A DNA stretch of 64,000 bases, taken from positions 1,054,001-1,118,000 of the forward strand of contig NZ_CP108474.1 in NCBI RefSeq assembly GCF_036226445.1, read 5' to 3'. The notes beneath the pieces were generated by a model. The model had not been told where the DNA came from. It ran no database searches and saw nothing but the letters and a program-made list of their open reading frames with translations. Source of the DNA: Streptomyces sp. NBC_01255. GTDB taxonomy: Bacteria > Actinomycetota > Actinomycetes > Streptomycetales > Streptomycetaceae. Shown here piece by piece: positions 1-8,257 of this stretch (its first letter is position 1; the number at the start of each line of letters is the position of its first letter). The position numbers and the translations under genes are program-made.

Positions 1-209
1 AACACCGGACCGCTCCGCACTGTCGAGGTCCACGCCCGGCAGGGGCTCGCGGACCGCGAACGCGATCAGTTCGGCGGCGAACACCACGGCCCCGGGGGCG
101 AGGACGGTGCCCGGCGGAGCCCGAGGTGGGTCTCGTAGAAGGCGGCAGCGGCATCGCGCACCTGCAGGGCAACGACATCCGGCCCGGTGACGGAATCGGT
201 AGTGGTCAT
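1..209 (-). pseudogene. VOC/glyoxalase-like protein, frameshifted, cut by window edge
   Basis: Reading from the ATG at 209 gives a typical VOC start (a beta strand DVVALQVRD followed by the helix AAAFYETHLGLR). The frame then runs into a stop within about 20 codons. One base of shift near 110-118 restores a continuing VOC-like sequence (PGAVVFAAELIAFAVREPLPGVDLD in the second frame, paraphrased) out to the window edge. The rest of the gene lies outside. The break is either a real frameshift or a sequencing error; nothing here decides between them. Function would be a small metalloenzyme or binding fold, substrate unknown. Confidence 0.55.
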
Positions 210-251
210 GGGAACTCCTCAGCCGGGGCTCGTGTCAGGACTTCGACATAG

Positions 252-359
252 GAGACCGTCCGCGTCGCGCAGCGCATCCTTGCGCTGGCCGCGGCAATCT
301 GGCACAACCACAGGACCGCGCAGCCTGCCATGCGATCTCTGATCGCCTACGACCACTGA
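252..359 (+). pseudogene. 3' end of an IS982-family transposase
   Basis: The frame ending at the TGA at 357-359 reads RVAQRILALAAAIWHN and closes with RSLIAYDH, which matches the conserved C-terminus of Streptomyces IS982-type transposases. Only about 35 codons are present, and a stop (TAG at 249-251) lies just upstream in frame, so no transposase can be made. It is an insertion-sequence scar between the VOC fragment and the PhzF-like gene. Family naming rests on recall of the C-terminal motif. Confidence 0.6.
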
Positions 360-432
360 TCACATCGGAATCACTCGCCTACAGCGTGCTGAAGTGGGGA
401 ACTACCTCGGGGCTCGGTGCCGTTCTCCCGGC

Positions 433-1320
433 ATGAACTACCTACGCGCAACCCCTGACATCCTGCGATACACCGCCTTCTCCGACAATCCAGAGGGAGG
501 CAATCCCGCCGGAATCGTTCTCGACGCCACGGGCCTCGGCGACGAGGAGATGCTGGCGATCGCCGCCGAAGTCGGCTACAGCGAGAGCGCGTTCCTGACA
601 GCGGCGTCCGAGGAAGCGGGATCCGGCGCTTCGGACGCCGGGCGCGCGTACACCATCCGCTACTTCAGCCCCAAGGCGGAGGTGCCCTTCTGCGGTCACG
701 CCACCGTCGCGACGGCCGTGGCCCTCGCTGAGCGCATCGGCCCCGGCGACCTGGTGTTCACCACGCGTGCCGGGACCGTGCCGGTCACCGTGACGCGGGA
801 GGGCGGGACGCTGCGGGCGACGCTCACGAGCGTCGAGCCGCACATCGAGGAGATCGCGGCCGATGACCTGGCAGAGGCACTCGCAGCCCTCGACTGGCCG
901 GCCGACGACCTCGATCCCGCCCTGCCTCCCCGCATCGCCTTTGCGGGCGCCCGCCATCTGATCCTTGCCGCCGCGAGCCGAGAGCGCCTGGCCCGCCTGG
1001 CGTACGACTTCGCCCGCCTTGAGGCCCTGATGCACCGGCTCGACCTGACGACGCTGGAGTTGGTCTGGCGCGCCTCTGCGGAGGTCTTTCACGTCCGCGC
1101 CCCGTTCCCGGTGGGCGGTGTGGTGGAGGACCCGGCGACCGGGGCGGCGGCCGCCGCCTTCGGCGCGTACGCCCGTGAGCTCGCACTCGTGCCCGAGGCG
1201 ACGGTCCTCACCCTCCACCAAGGGGAGGACATGGGGCGTCCTGGCGTCCTGACGGTGGAACTGCGGCCGGGCGACCGTCGGATCAGGGTCGGCGGCGCAG
1301 GGGCCCGCATCTCGGCCTGA
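433..1320 (+). CDS. PhzF-family isomerase/epimerase-like protein
   Basis: The 295-residue product has the PhzF (DapF-like) fold signature. An N-terminal AFSDNPEGGNPAGIVLD stretch is followed by GYSESAFL, whose glutamate is the family's catalytic acid/base region (compare Glu45 of PhzF). The middle holds RYFSPKAEVPFCGHATVATA, and a late VEDPATGAAAAAFGAY motif closes the second lobe. Family members catalyse isomerisations or epimerisations in secondary metabolism, but most are uncharacterised and no phenazine genes are nearby. I chose the ATG at 433 because homology begins with its YLRATPDILRYTAFSD; an in-frame GTG at 394 would add 13 residues. No clear ribosome site separates them. It is flanked by IS debris and stands alone. 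Confidence 0.85.
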   Translation: MNYLRATPDILRYTAFSDNPEGGNPAGIVLDATGLGDEEMLAIAAEVGYSESAFLTAASEEAGSGASDAGRAYTIRYFSPKAEVPFCGHATVATAVALAERIGPGDLVFTTRAGTVPVTVTREGGTLRATLTSVEPHIEEIAADDLAEALAALDWPADDLDPALPPRIAFAGARHLILAAASRERLARLAYDFARLEALMHRLDLTTLELVWRASAEVFHVRAPFPVGGVVEDPATGAAAAAFGAYARELALVPEATVLTLHQGEDMGRPGVLTVELRPGDRRIRVGGAGARISA

Positions 1321-1815
1321 TCCAAGCGAGAGGCCCTGACCGATCAAGTCCGCCGGCTACCGGCCCAGCCCTCGTTCCCGGCATAGCAGCCGCCGGGGAC
1401 GAGGCGCTCCGCATGTGAACGGGTGGCTACCCGATCCGGATGATGTCCAGTGCAGGACGGGTTCTGGGTGTGGCGGTCACGCGGGCGGAACTCCGGTGGA
1501 GGGCCGCTGGGCGCTCTGGCACTGTCCCCGGCCCCCGGCCAAGGAGTTCCCGCCCGTGCTCGACGCCTTCGACCGGCTCCTGGACACGGTCGGAGGCCGT
1601 GTCGGCCTCGCAGGCCGGGAAGACCGAATGCGCTCCGGGCCGCCACCAGCCTTTCCCGGCCCGCTCGGCCGTACTCCGGCCGGGAGCGCCCCCCGCAGCT
1701 GCGCGCGGCGTTGTGGCCGGCATGGGCTGATGGACCGGGCACGGCCCGGGCATCGAGGAAGAACGCGGATCAGGTTACGGAGAGGGCGTGACGGGCTGAT
1801 GACGGCTGCCGAGGG
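1321..1815. other. Intergenic stretch with no recognisable gene
   Basis: About 500 bases between the PhzF-like gene and the end of the next membrane protein. Open frames exist on both strands, as expected at this GC content, but none has a plausible start with ribosome site, a domain, or codon bias better than its alternatives. It may be decayed coding DNA, since the region around it is rich in gene fragments. Confidence 0.4.
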
Positions 1816-3213
1816 TCAGTCGCCCCCGCAGCCGCCACTCGACCCGCAATTGGAGCCGCAGCCGACCCCGTTGTGCCGGTCACCGAAGCCGCTCCCGCGC
1901 CCCCGGGTCGACGAGCCGCGCGGTGGGTTCCTGCGGCGCTCCTCCGCCTCGCGCTGCGCCTCCCGGTAGCGCTCCGCCTTCTCCCGGCCCTCGCGGAGCC
2001 GCTCACGCTGCCGCGCAGGGCCGTCCGCCGGTTCCCATGGGCCCAGCCCGTGGCGGCGGTCCGGGCGGAGCGGGGCAGCGGTCACGGTCGCGTACATCCG
2101 CCCCATCTCCTGGTAGCGGTGGTATTCGGCACAGGCGTATTGGAGGACGACTTCGTCGCCCTCCGCGGGGCTGCCGTACAGGACCGCTTCAAAAGGCTCG
2201 TGCTTCGGGTCGATGTCGTGGTGCCCGTTCCCCACTCCGTACGCCGAGCCGCTACCCAGAAGCCGCGTCCTGGCGCGGGTGTCTCTCTTGCGGGGAACGT
2301 ACGCGATCAGGGGGGTCGCCGAACGGGTGCGGGCGTCCGCGCACACCCAGTGGCGCCCGTCCGCCCCGGCTCGCACGCCCACGATCAGGGCCGGCTGCGG
2401 CTCCCCGTGCAACCGCCGGGCCGCCCGGTGGGCGAGCTGGCCCCGGCCGTAGAGGGTCGTACCGGCCACAAGGAGCACCAGAGCGATGCCCTGCTGCCCG
2501 ACGGCGTCGTAGGCAACGCCGGACACGGTCGGTTCCCCGAACAGTCCGTCGGCGAGGATGGCTGCGGCGACCAGGCAGAGCGCCAGCCCGAGGTAGACCC
2601 GCTGGTGTCCGCGGTGGCCGTCCGACTCCGGAGTGCCTTCGGGCAGCGGGAAGCGGCGCACTCCCGCAACGGCAAGGGCCAGGGCCCGCTGTCGGCGTCG
2701 GGCCCGCAGCCGCAGACAGCCTCCTGTGAACGCGACGACGCAGACGGCGAGGACGACCAGCCACCCGGCCCTCGCCGGTTGGTCCACGTCGCCGGGCCGG
2801 GCCAGAGTCAGAACCGCTTCCACAGCGACGAACACGGACGCCGGTATGGCCGCGACCGGAACGTACCGATACCAGAGCGGCAGGGCGGTCAGCAGGATCA
2901 GGCCCGGATACCTCAGCCAGTCCGTCCCGTCCCCGGGCCCGCTGTGCCACGCCGCGGACGCGGACGAGAGTCCGAACAGCAGGACGTACGCTGCCGCCAC
3001 CAGGACAGCCAGGACCCAGCCGCCCACGGTCGGGGCGAGAACGGTCGGGACCGCCGCCTTCCGCCACCGTTCGGCGTCGGCCACAGCCCAGGTGGCGACG
3101 CCGCCTCTGGACACGGACCGGGAGGCGACACCGTCCCCGGTCACCGACCAGGTGACGACACCGTCTCCGGGCAGAGTCCCGGGTGGCAGATGCTTGATGT
3201 GATACGCCGTCAC
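1816..3213 (-). CDS. Multi-pass membrane protein with Cys/Gly/Ser-rich C-terminus
   Basis: This 465-residue protein is of unknown function. From the GTG at 3213 there is a short N-terminal segment, then five hydrophobic segments: roughly residues 55-80, 95-130 (probably two passes), 145-170, 205-225 and 235-260. A long soluble part follows (about 265-465) that looks like a DUF3592-style or secreted beta domain with YVPRKRDTRARTRLLGSGSAYG. The C-terminus is an Arg/Glu-rich helix ending in GCGSNCGSSGGCGGD. Such Cys-Gly-Ser tails are common in actinobacterial membrane proteins and may bind metal or be lipid-proximal; that is inference. A longer frame runs up to 3381, but the upstream part is low-complexity Gly/Arg and the GTG at 3213 gives the better start. 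A long open frame on the opposite strand is its shadow. Confidence 0.65.
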   Translation of the reverse strand: MTAYHIKHLPPGTLPGDGVVTWSVTGDGVASRSVSRGGVATWAVADAERWRKAAVPTVLAPTVGGWVLAVLVAAAYVLLFGLSSASAAWHSGPGDGTDWLRYPGLILLTALPLWYRYVPVAAIPASVFVAVEAVLTLARPGDVDQPARAGWLVVLAVCVVAFTGGCLRLRARRRQRALALAVAGVRRFPLPEGTPESDGHRGHQRVYLGLALCLVAAAILADGLFGEPTVSGVAYDAVGQQGIALVLLVAGTTLYGRGQLAHRAARRLHGEPQPALIVGVRAGADGRHWVCADARTRSATPLIAYVPRKRDTRARTRLLGSGSAYGVGNGHHDIDPKHEPFEAVLYGSPAEGDEVVLQYACAEYHRYQEMGRMYATVTAAPLRPDRRHGLGPWEPADGPARQRERLREGREKAERYREAQREAEERRRNPPRGSSTRGRGSGFGDRHNGVGCGSNCGSSGGCGGD

Positions 3214-3716
3214 CGACCCACCGCCACGCGCCCCCGTATGCCCATCCCGCACGCCCCCTGCGCTCGCTCCCCCATGCTTTCCCGGCCAGTCTGCCCGCGA
3301 CGGTCCTCCGCCCCACCGCGGAGAGCGTTTTCCAGCCAAGCATTCCGGTCCGGTATCAACACGCTCACCGCCTGCCACCACCCCTTAGCCTCGCCGTTTC
3401 GGTTGGACGGTGAGTCCTCGTTGAGGGGTAACTTCCAGGTGTTCGACGCGTTTTCGGTGTTCAAGCATGGCGGAGTTCCGGCGCGGTGGTCAGGTTCTCC
3501 AGGGCCCCTCGGTCCGTGAGCGAGGCGTACCGCTTCAGCCACTTCGAAGCGCAGGAAACGGCGCGGCGCCACGCCACCCGACTGACCGCATGCGTCAGCG
3601 CCGTACGCACGCGCGTCGAGGCCATGCCGCCTGGCCAGCACCGAAGCCGAAGCATGGATCAGCTGGGCGGGGGCAGGTGCGTACCTCCCATCGCGCACAC
3701 TCGGAGAAACGGCAGG
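3214..3716. other. Intergenic stretch, nothing recognised
   Basis: About 500 bases upstream of the membrane protein and downstream of the TrmA tail. It must contain the promoter of the membrane protein gene, but no convincing -35/-10 pair or inverted repeat was seen. Open frames on both strands lack domains. Confidence 0.35.
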
Positions 3717-3800
3717 TCAGCGGCCCTTTTCGGCGGGCTCAAGCATCGCCACGCACTCCACGTGGTGCGTCATGGGAAAGACGTCGGCTTCCAACGGCGA
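3717..3800 (-). pseudogene. C-terminal remnant of a TrmA/RlmD-type RNA (uracil-5-)methyltransferase
   Basis: Reading leftward to the TGA at 3719-3717 gives DVFPMTHHVECVAMLEPAEK followed by GR and stop. FPMTHHVECVA is the highly recognisable C-terminal end of class I SAM-dependent m5U RNA methyltransferases. Upstream codons in the same frame do not continue the family, so only about 22 residues survive. This is a gene tail left by a rearrangement. Whether an intact copy exists elsewhere cannot be seen here. Confidence 0.6.
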
Positions 3801-4109
3801 GGTTCGAAGGTGAGCCCTGCTCGTCGCCAGGCTTCTGCTCCACCATCGCAGGCAGTCACTCAGCGTGCCCTTGACAGTGCCTTCGAACCGGCTGCCGGCT
3901 TCTCCGACGTATCGTCAGAAGGGTGCAGCGCCGGGCCGCCCTGAAGCCCTCGTCCGTGGACCGCACCCGGCGACCGTCCGCCTGCCGACGAGCTTCGCAC
4001 CGACAGAAGTCGGGCCGATACCGTCGGGCCTTCCCTGTTCCGGTCAGCGGTCCTCGGGTATTCGGACGACGTCACATCGAGGGGTTCGCCATCTTGCTCT
4101 GGGCACGCG
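3801..4109. other. Intergenic stretch, nothing recognised
   Basis: About 300 bases between the methyltransferase tail and the end of the DUF6193-like gene. No domain-bearing frame and no clear hairpin were found. Confidence 0.3.
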
Positions 4110-4481
4110 TCACAGATCGTCCGGAGTACCGTCGACGGCCGGGCCGCAGCCCTCGGGGAGGTTGGCCGCGATCAACTCGTACGCCTCCTCCACGGTCCCG
4201 GCCACGCCGACGAGCGTGCGGTCGGATTCGCGCCGGACGCGGTAGCCGCCGGCGACCTGAGGGAAGGCGGTCGGCACGTCGTGTGTCCACGGGTACTGGG
4301 TGCACCGGCTCAGGTAGAGGACGCCGTGGCCGACCATGGGGAACAGCTCGCGCAGGGCCGGATGGCCGCAGGCGGTGCGGGGAACGATCGGATCGACGCG
4401 TTCCGGGCCGTAGGCCAGCACCGTCGCCCATTCCGCGGCCACGATGTCTCGTGCGTTCTGGGTCTTCTCGTCGTCGGCCAT
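4110..4481 (-). CDS. Small conserved actinobacterial protein, DUF6193-like
   Basis: The 123-residue product begins MADDEKTQNARDIVAAEW and contains VDPIVPRTACGHPALRELFP, then GVLYLSRCTQYPWTHDVP, and ends in LPEGCGPAVDGTPDDL. I recognise this pattern as a conserved Streptomyces family usually annotated as DUF6193, sometimes linked with natural-product clusters. The reaction is unknown. The ATG at 4481 is preceded by GAGGAA about nine bases upstream, which decides the start; the open frame continues upstream to a TTG at 4673 without family homology. No partner gene lies beside it. Family assignment is from memory of the sequence pattern. Confidence 0.6.
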   Translation of the reverse strand: MADDEKTQNARDIVAAEWATVLAYGPERVDPIVPRTACGHPALRELFPMVGHGVLYLSRCTQYPWTHDVPTAFPQVAGGYRVRRESDRTLVGVAGTVEEAYELIAANLPEGCGPAVDGTPDDL

Positions 4482-5131
4482 CAGTCGGCGTTCCTCAGTT
4501 AGTCGGGGAGTTCGCTTCTCAGGTTCTCCGGAAGTCTGGACAGGTCCGTCCGGGGCGGGCTCACCCGTCTCATGCGCGGCGACGTCATCCATGACCTCGG
4601 CCAGGCGGAGAAGGGCCTCGGCCCGGACACGGAGCTGTGCGTGAGCCCTGGCGAGTACGAGGACGGTCTCCAACCGCCGCGGCGGCCGTCGTCGCGGCGG
4701 TCTCCCTCTGGCCGACGGAGCTCACGACGCTGCGCGAGCAGAACCTGTGCCTGGGGATGCTGACGGAGGAGACCACGGGCCTGCTCCAGGACGGCGAGGG
4801 CGGGGCCGTTCTCGCCGACGAGGACGAGAGCTCGGGGTCCGCCGCGAGATCGGGGAGGGCCTCACGGGCAGGGTGGGCCCGCGGCAGAGCGGGGTCCTCG
4901 TCGGACGGAACCGGGACAGCACGTCGCTGGTCAAGGAGTCGCGGACCGTGATCCTGGAGGCTGTCGACAACCTGGTCAAGCCGTACGACTGCGCCGCGTG
5001 ACCAGTCGCCCAGGCCGAGGTCAGGTCGCGCAGCGGGGCTCCCTGATCGCAGAGTGGAGGGAACGAGTCCGTTCTGTCCGGGTTCCGGGTGGGTAGGTGG
5101 TGGATAGGTCCCCCTGAGGGAGGCTGACCCG
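4482..5131. other. 650-base stretch with only doubtful coding fragments
   Basis: Pieces on the plus strand look helical (for example TELTTLREQN near 4720). A different plus frame reads EIGEGLTGRV near 4850 and ends VILEAVDNLVKPYDCAA before a TGA at 4999-5001. They lie in different frames and fit no single gene, so this is probably a degraded regulator-type gene. No product is proposed. The last 130 bases hold the promoter region of the NfeD-SPFH pair. Confidence 0.3.
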
Positions 5132-5566
5132 ATGCCGTGGTTCGTATGGCTGCTCGCCGCCGGGGTGCTCGGTGTCGCGGAGTTCTTCACCCTGACGCTG
5201 GTTTTCGGGTTGCTGGCGGGCGCTGCGCTGGTTGCCGCTGTCGTCGCTGGTGTGGGTATCGGCCTTCTCGGCCAGATCGTGGCGCTCGGAGTGGCAGCGG
5301 CGGCGGGTCTCCTCATCGTCCGTCCCGTCGCGCTGCGGATGGCGCGGACACCCCTCACGCGCGAGGGCAGCGATGCGCTGATCGGGAAGCGTGCCGAGGT
5401 GATGCAGGAGGTCACCGCGAGCCACGGTCTGATCAAGATCTCAGGTGAGGAATGGTCCGCCCGCGCTCTCGACGAGAGCCTCGTGATCCCGGTGGGCGCG
5501 CTGGTGGATGTCATGGAGATCGAAGGCGCCACCGCGGTCGTCTACCCCCGCGAGCTCCTTCCGTGA
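5132..5566 (+). CDS. NfeD-like membrane protein with OB-fold tail
   Basis: The 144-residue protein has three closely packed hydrophobic segments (about residues 1-70: MPWFVWLLAAGVLGVAEFF, then LVFGLLAGAALVAAVVAG and IVALGVAAAAGLLIVRPVAL). A soluble OB-fold of about 60 residues follows (LIGKRAEVMQEVTASHGLIK through VVYPRELLP). This is the short NfeD layout, which normally partners with SPFH/stomatin proteins in membrane microdomains; its exact role is unsettled. The start is well supported by GGGAGG upstream of the ATG. The SPFH gene begins 29 bases after its stop, so the two form an operon. Confidence 0.88.
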   Translation: MPWFVWLLAAGVLGVAEFFTLTLVFGLLAGAALVAAVVAGVGIGLLGQIVALGVAAAAGLLIVRPVALRMARTPLTREGSDALIGKRAEVMQEVTASHGLIKISGEEWSARALDESLVIPVGALVDVMEIEGATAVVYPRELLP

Positions 5567-5595
5567 ACGACTGAACACCTCGCAACGGAGGAATT

Positions 5596-6705
5596 GTGGA
5601 TCCGGTTCTCATCCCGATTCTCGTGGCGGCGATCGTTGTCGTCTTCCTCATGGCCGCCACGGTGCGGATCGTCCCGCAGGCGCGCCGCTACAACATCGAG
5701 CGGTTCGGCCGGTACCGGCGGACGCTGCAACCCGGCCTGAACTTCGTCGTGCCGGTGGCTGACCGCGTCAACACCAAACTCGACGTACGCGAGCAGGTGT
5801 ACTCGTCCGCACCCAAGCCGGTGATCACCGAGGACAACCTCGTGGTGAACATCGACACCGTGCTCTACTACCAGATCACCGACCCGCGGGCGGCGGCCTA
5901 CGAGGTCGCCGACTACCTCCAGGCAATCGATCAGCTCACCGTGACCACGGTGCGGAACGTCATCGGCTCCATGGACCTGGAGCAGACGCTCACCTCACGT
6001 GAGGAGATCAACGCCCGGCTCCGCGCAGTCCTCGACGACGCCACCGGCAAGTGGGGCATCCGCGTCAACCGTGTCGAGATCAAGGCCATCGATCCGCCGA
6101 ACACCATCAAAGAGGCGATGGAGAAGCAGATGCGGGCCGAGCGGGACAAGCGCGCGGCCATCCTGCACGCCGAAGGGGAACGGCAGGCCAAGATCCTCAC
6201 CGCGGAGGGCACGAAGCAGAAGGACATCCTGGAAGCACAGGGCGCGCAGCAAGCCATGATCCTGCGAGCCGACGGCGAGGCGAAGGCGGTGGAGCGCGTC
6301 TTCCAGGCCGTCCATCGCAACAACGCCGACCCGAAGATCCTGGCCTACAAGTACCTCGAGACGCTCCCGCACCTGGCGAAGAGCGACAACAACACGTTCT
6401 GGGTGATCCCGGGCGAGCTGACCGAGGCCGTCCGTGCCGTCACCCACGCGTTCGGAGACCGGTCGACGATGGGTCTTCCCGCACCTGCGCAACCGGAGGA
6501 AGCGACCACCACCGATGCCGACGGCGCGCCGGACGAGGGCGGGGCACCGGAGCTCGAGGCAGGTTCGCCGCTTTCGCTCGACGCTGCCGCGGCCGCAGCC
6601 GAGGTCGCGAAGCGGGCCGACGCCGTGGTGAGCGACGCGAAGGCCGAGGCCGAGGCCGCGAGGACGGCCCAGCTACCGGGCCGGGGGCAGACGTCCGGCG
6701 ATTGA
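5596..6705 (+). CDS. SPFH/Band 7 (stomatin-like) membrane protein
   Basis: The 369-residue protein has an N-terminal membrane anchor (residues 4-24) and a prohibitin-homology domain (about 25-190: VRIVPQARRYNIERFGRYRR, then NLVVNIDTVLYYQITDPRAA). A charged helical region follows (about 190-260) with the alternating Glu/Ala/Lys pattern typical of oligomerising SPFH coiled coils. Its Ala/Glu/Asp-rich tail is probably disordered. SPFH proteins form ring-like assemblies at the inner face of the membrane and often protect or sort membrane proteins. GTG start at 5596 with GGAGG upstream. Lies directly after NfeD, its usual partner. It is the only intact stomatin-type gene here; a decayed flotillin lies 1.6 kb downstream on the other strand. 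Confidence 0.92.
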   Translation: MDPVLIPILVAAIVVVFLMAATVRIVPQARRYNIERFGRYRRTLQPGLNFVVPVADRVNTKLDVREQVYSSAPKPVITEDNLVVNIDTVLYYQITDPRAAAYEVADYLQAIDQLTVTTVRNVIGSMDLEQTLTSREEINARLRAVLDDATGKWGIRVNRVEIKAIDPPNTIKEAMEKQMRAERDKRAAILHAEGERQAKILTAEGTKQKDILEAQGAQQAMILRADGEAKAVERVFQAVHRNNADPKILAYKYLETLPHLAKSDNNTFWVIPGELTEAVRAVTHAFGDRSTMGLPAPAQPEEATTTDADGAPDEGGAPELEAGSPLSLDAAAAAAEVAKRADAVVSDAKAEAEAARTAQLPGRGQTSGD

Positions 6706-6738
6706 GCGCCAAGGGTGTCGTCTCCCTCCGCGCTCGGG

Positions 6739-8159
6739 TCAGTTCGGGGACTCGTCGGGGACATCATCGGATCGTGACGCGTGGCGTCCCACCGGTCGCG
6801 CCAGGAGGCGGCGCGGGTCCGTGGCGCGGGTGACGGCCGTCTCGACGGCGGTGATGCGGTCGGCGAACAGGCCGAGGGCGGCGACCGCCCTGGCGGCGGG
6901 GTCGTCTCCGGAGCCTCCCGACGCCTGGGTGCGGGTGTGGGTGTGGGCGGTGGTGATCTCCGACCAGCGGGCGGCCTGGGCCGGCGTGAGGTGCCGCGCA
7001 GTTCGGCGAACTTGAGGAGGTTCGCCTCGGCCTCGGTGGCGAGGGGCTGGGCCACGTCGGTGTAGTGGTCGTCGATCACGGCGGCGAGTTCGGCGCCGTT
7101 CATGGCGGCCGAGATGCGGGCCGCGATCTTGTTCATGGCGCGGTACGAGCCCTGGAGCCGGAAGGGCGGTTCCGTGCGGGCCGCGTCGGTGCGGGCGGCC
7201 GAGGCGATGTACTCCTCGGTGACGCCCAGGACGGTCTCGCGGGCAGTGAGGAGATGCAGCTCCAGGTCGGACCGGTCGCGGCCGGCCAGCGGCGCGAGGA
7301 CCGGGTGAGAGGTGAGGGCGTTCTCGACGAAGCTGAGCGCGAAAGCGCCCTCCTTGCCGGTGGTCTTGCCGTAGCCGGGCGGGAAAGGAGCAGCAGCAGC
7401 CCCTGGGGGTCGCTGCGCTTGGCGTCCCCGGCGGCACCGAGCTGCTTGGCGAGGTTGTCGACGATCAGCGGGAGGTAGACCTCGTCGACGAGCCGGTTGC
7501 GGACGAAGGACGACATCACGCGGGGGCGGTACCCGTCGAGCCGGAGCCGGGTGCGCTCGGCCGCGACGAGATCCGCCCGCTGCCGCTGGTAGGCGCGGAA
7601 GGCCGGTACGTCCGGCTCGGCAAAGGCACGCGTCCTGTCCAGGAACTCGTCCAGGCGCAGTTCCAGCGCGCGTCCCTTCACCCGGGGGTGGCTGCCCAGG
7701 AGGCCTGTGACCGTCGCCGTGGTCGGGGCGGCCACCTCGTAGCGTTCGAGGTCCCGGCAGAGCTCGACGGCGGCGGCCTCGGCGAGTACGCCCTCGTCGG
7801 GCTGCTCCCCGGAGGCCGTGGCGTAGGCGGTGAGCCAGGCCTCGACGAGGCGGAACGTGCCGAGGAGCGTCCGGGCCGCCTCCGAGACGGCGAAGCCCGC
7901 CGGCGCTGCCGTCCGCGCCGTGCTCGGCCAGCAGGCGGGCGGCGAGGTGTTCGGCGCGGTAGACCCGCGGCGACTCCCGACGGCGGCGACGTCACGGGGC
8001 ACGCGGGCGTGCCCGGTGCGCACCCGGCCGGTGCCGGTCAGGCCGAGCTCGCCGGAGCCGAAGGCCGCGATACGGGCCTCGTCGAGGGTCCCGGCTCGCC
8101 TGTGCGGCGGGCCGGTCGCGCAGCACCGTGTACGTGTCCTGGCCGATTCCGGCGCTCAT
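6739..8159 (-). pseudogene. DNA repair ATPase, heavily deleted and frameshifted
   Basis: Pieces of the large actinobacterial DNA repair ATPase (normally well over 1500 residues) appear in order but in changing frames. They are: an N-terminus from the ATG at 8159 (SAGIGQDTYTVLRDR); a second-frame piece GSGELGLTGTGRVRTGHARV; VYRAEHLAARLLAEHGADG; the long piece LGTFRLVEAWLTAY to NLAKQLGAAGDAKRSDPQG; a P-loop PPGYGKTT in another frame; then FVENALTSHPVLAPLAGRD, FRLQGSYRAMNKIAARI, AEANLLKFAELRG, and a last piece LTPAQAARWSEI to the stop at 6739. Frame changes fall near 8110, 7990, 7380 and 6990. The segment between the P-loop and FVENALTSHP, which should carry Walker B, is missing, as is most of the N-terminal two thirds. 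It cannot encode a working ATPase. In Streptomyces this gene usually sits beside a flotillin gene, as its remnant does here. Confidence 0.8.
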
Positions 8160-8257
8160 CTCGTTCCGCTCCTTGTACCGTGGTGGATACGGGTCCGGTG
8201 CCGGCCACTCCCCCGTTCGCCGGCACCGGACTCGCTGTGACCGCTCCCCCGGGGCGG

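Noticed and set aside
394..432. Upstream GTG start for the PhzF-like gene
   Set aside because: Adds residues not seen in the family; the ATG at 433 begins the homologous part.
1873..3519. Long plus-strand open frame (about 550 codons) over the membrane protein gene
   Set aside because: It is antisense to the membrane protein, has Arg/Pro-rich composition without domains, and arises from high GC content.
4747..5001. Short plus-strand frame ending VKPYDCAA, perhaps a GAF-type regulator
   Set aside because: Too short, upstream part is Arg/Gly-rich noise, and no start or continuous domain could be supported.
4585..5532. Minus-strand open frame of 315 codons opposite NfeD
   Set aside because: Ser/Pro/Arg-rich, no domain, and antisense to the well-supported NfeD gene.
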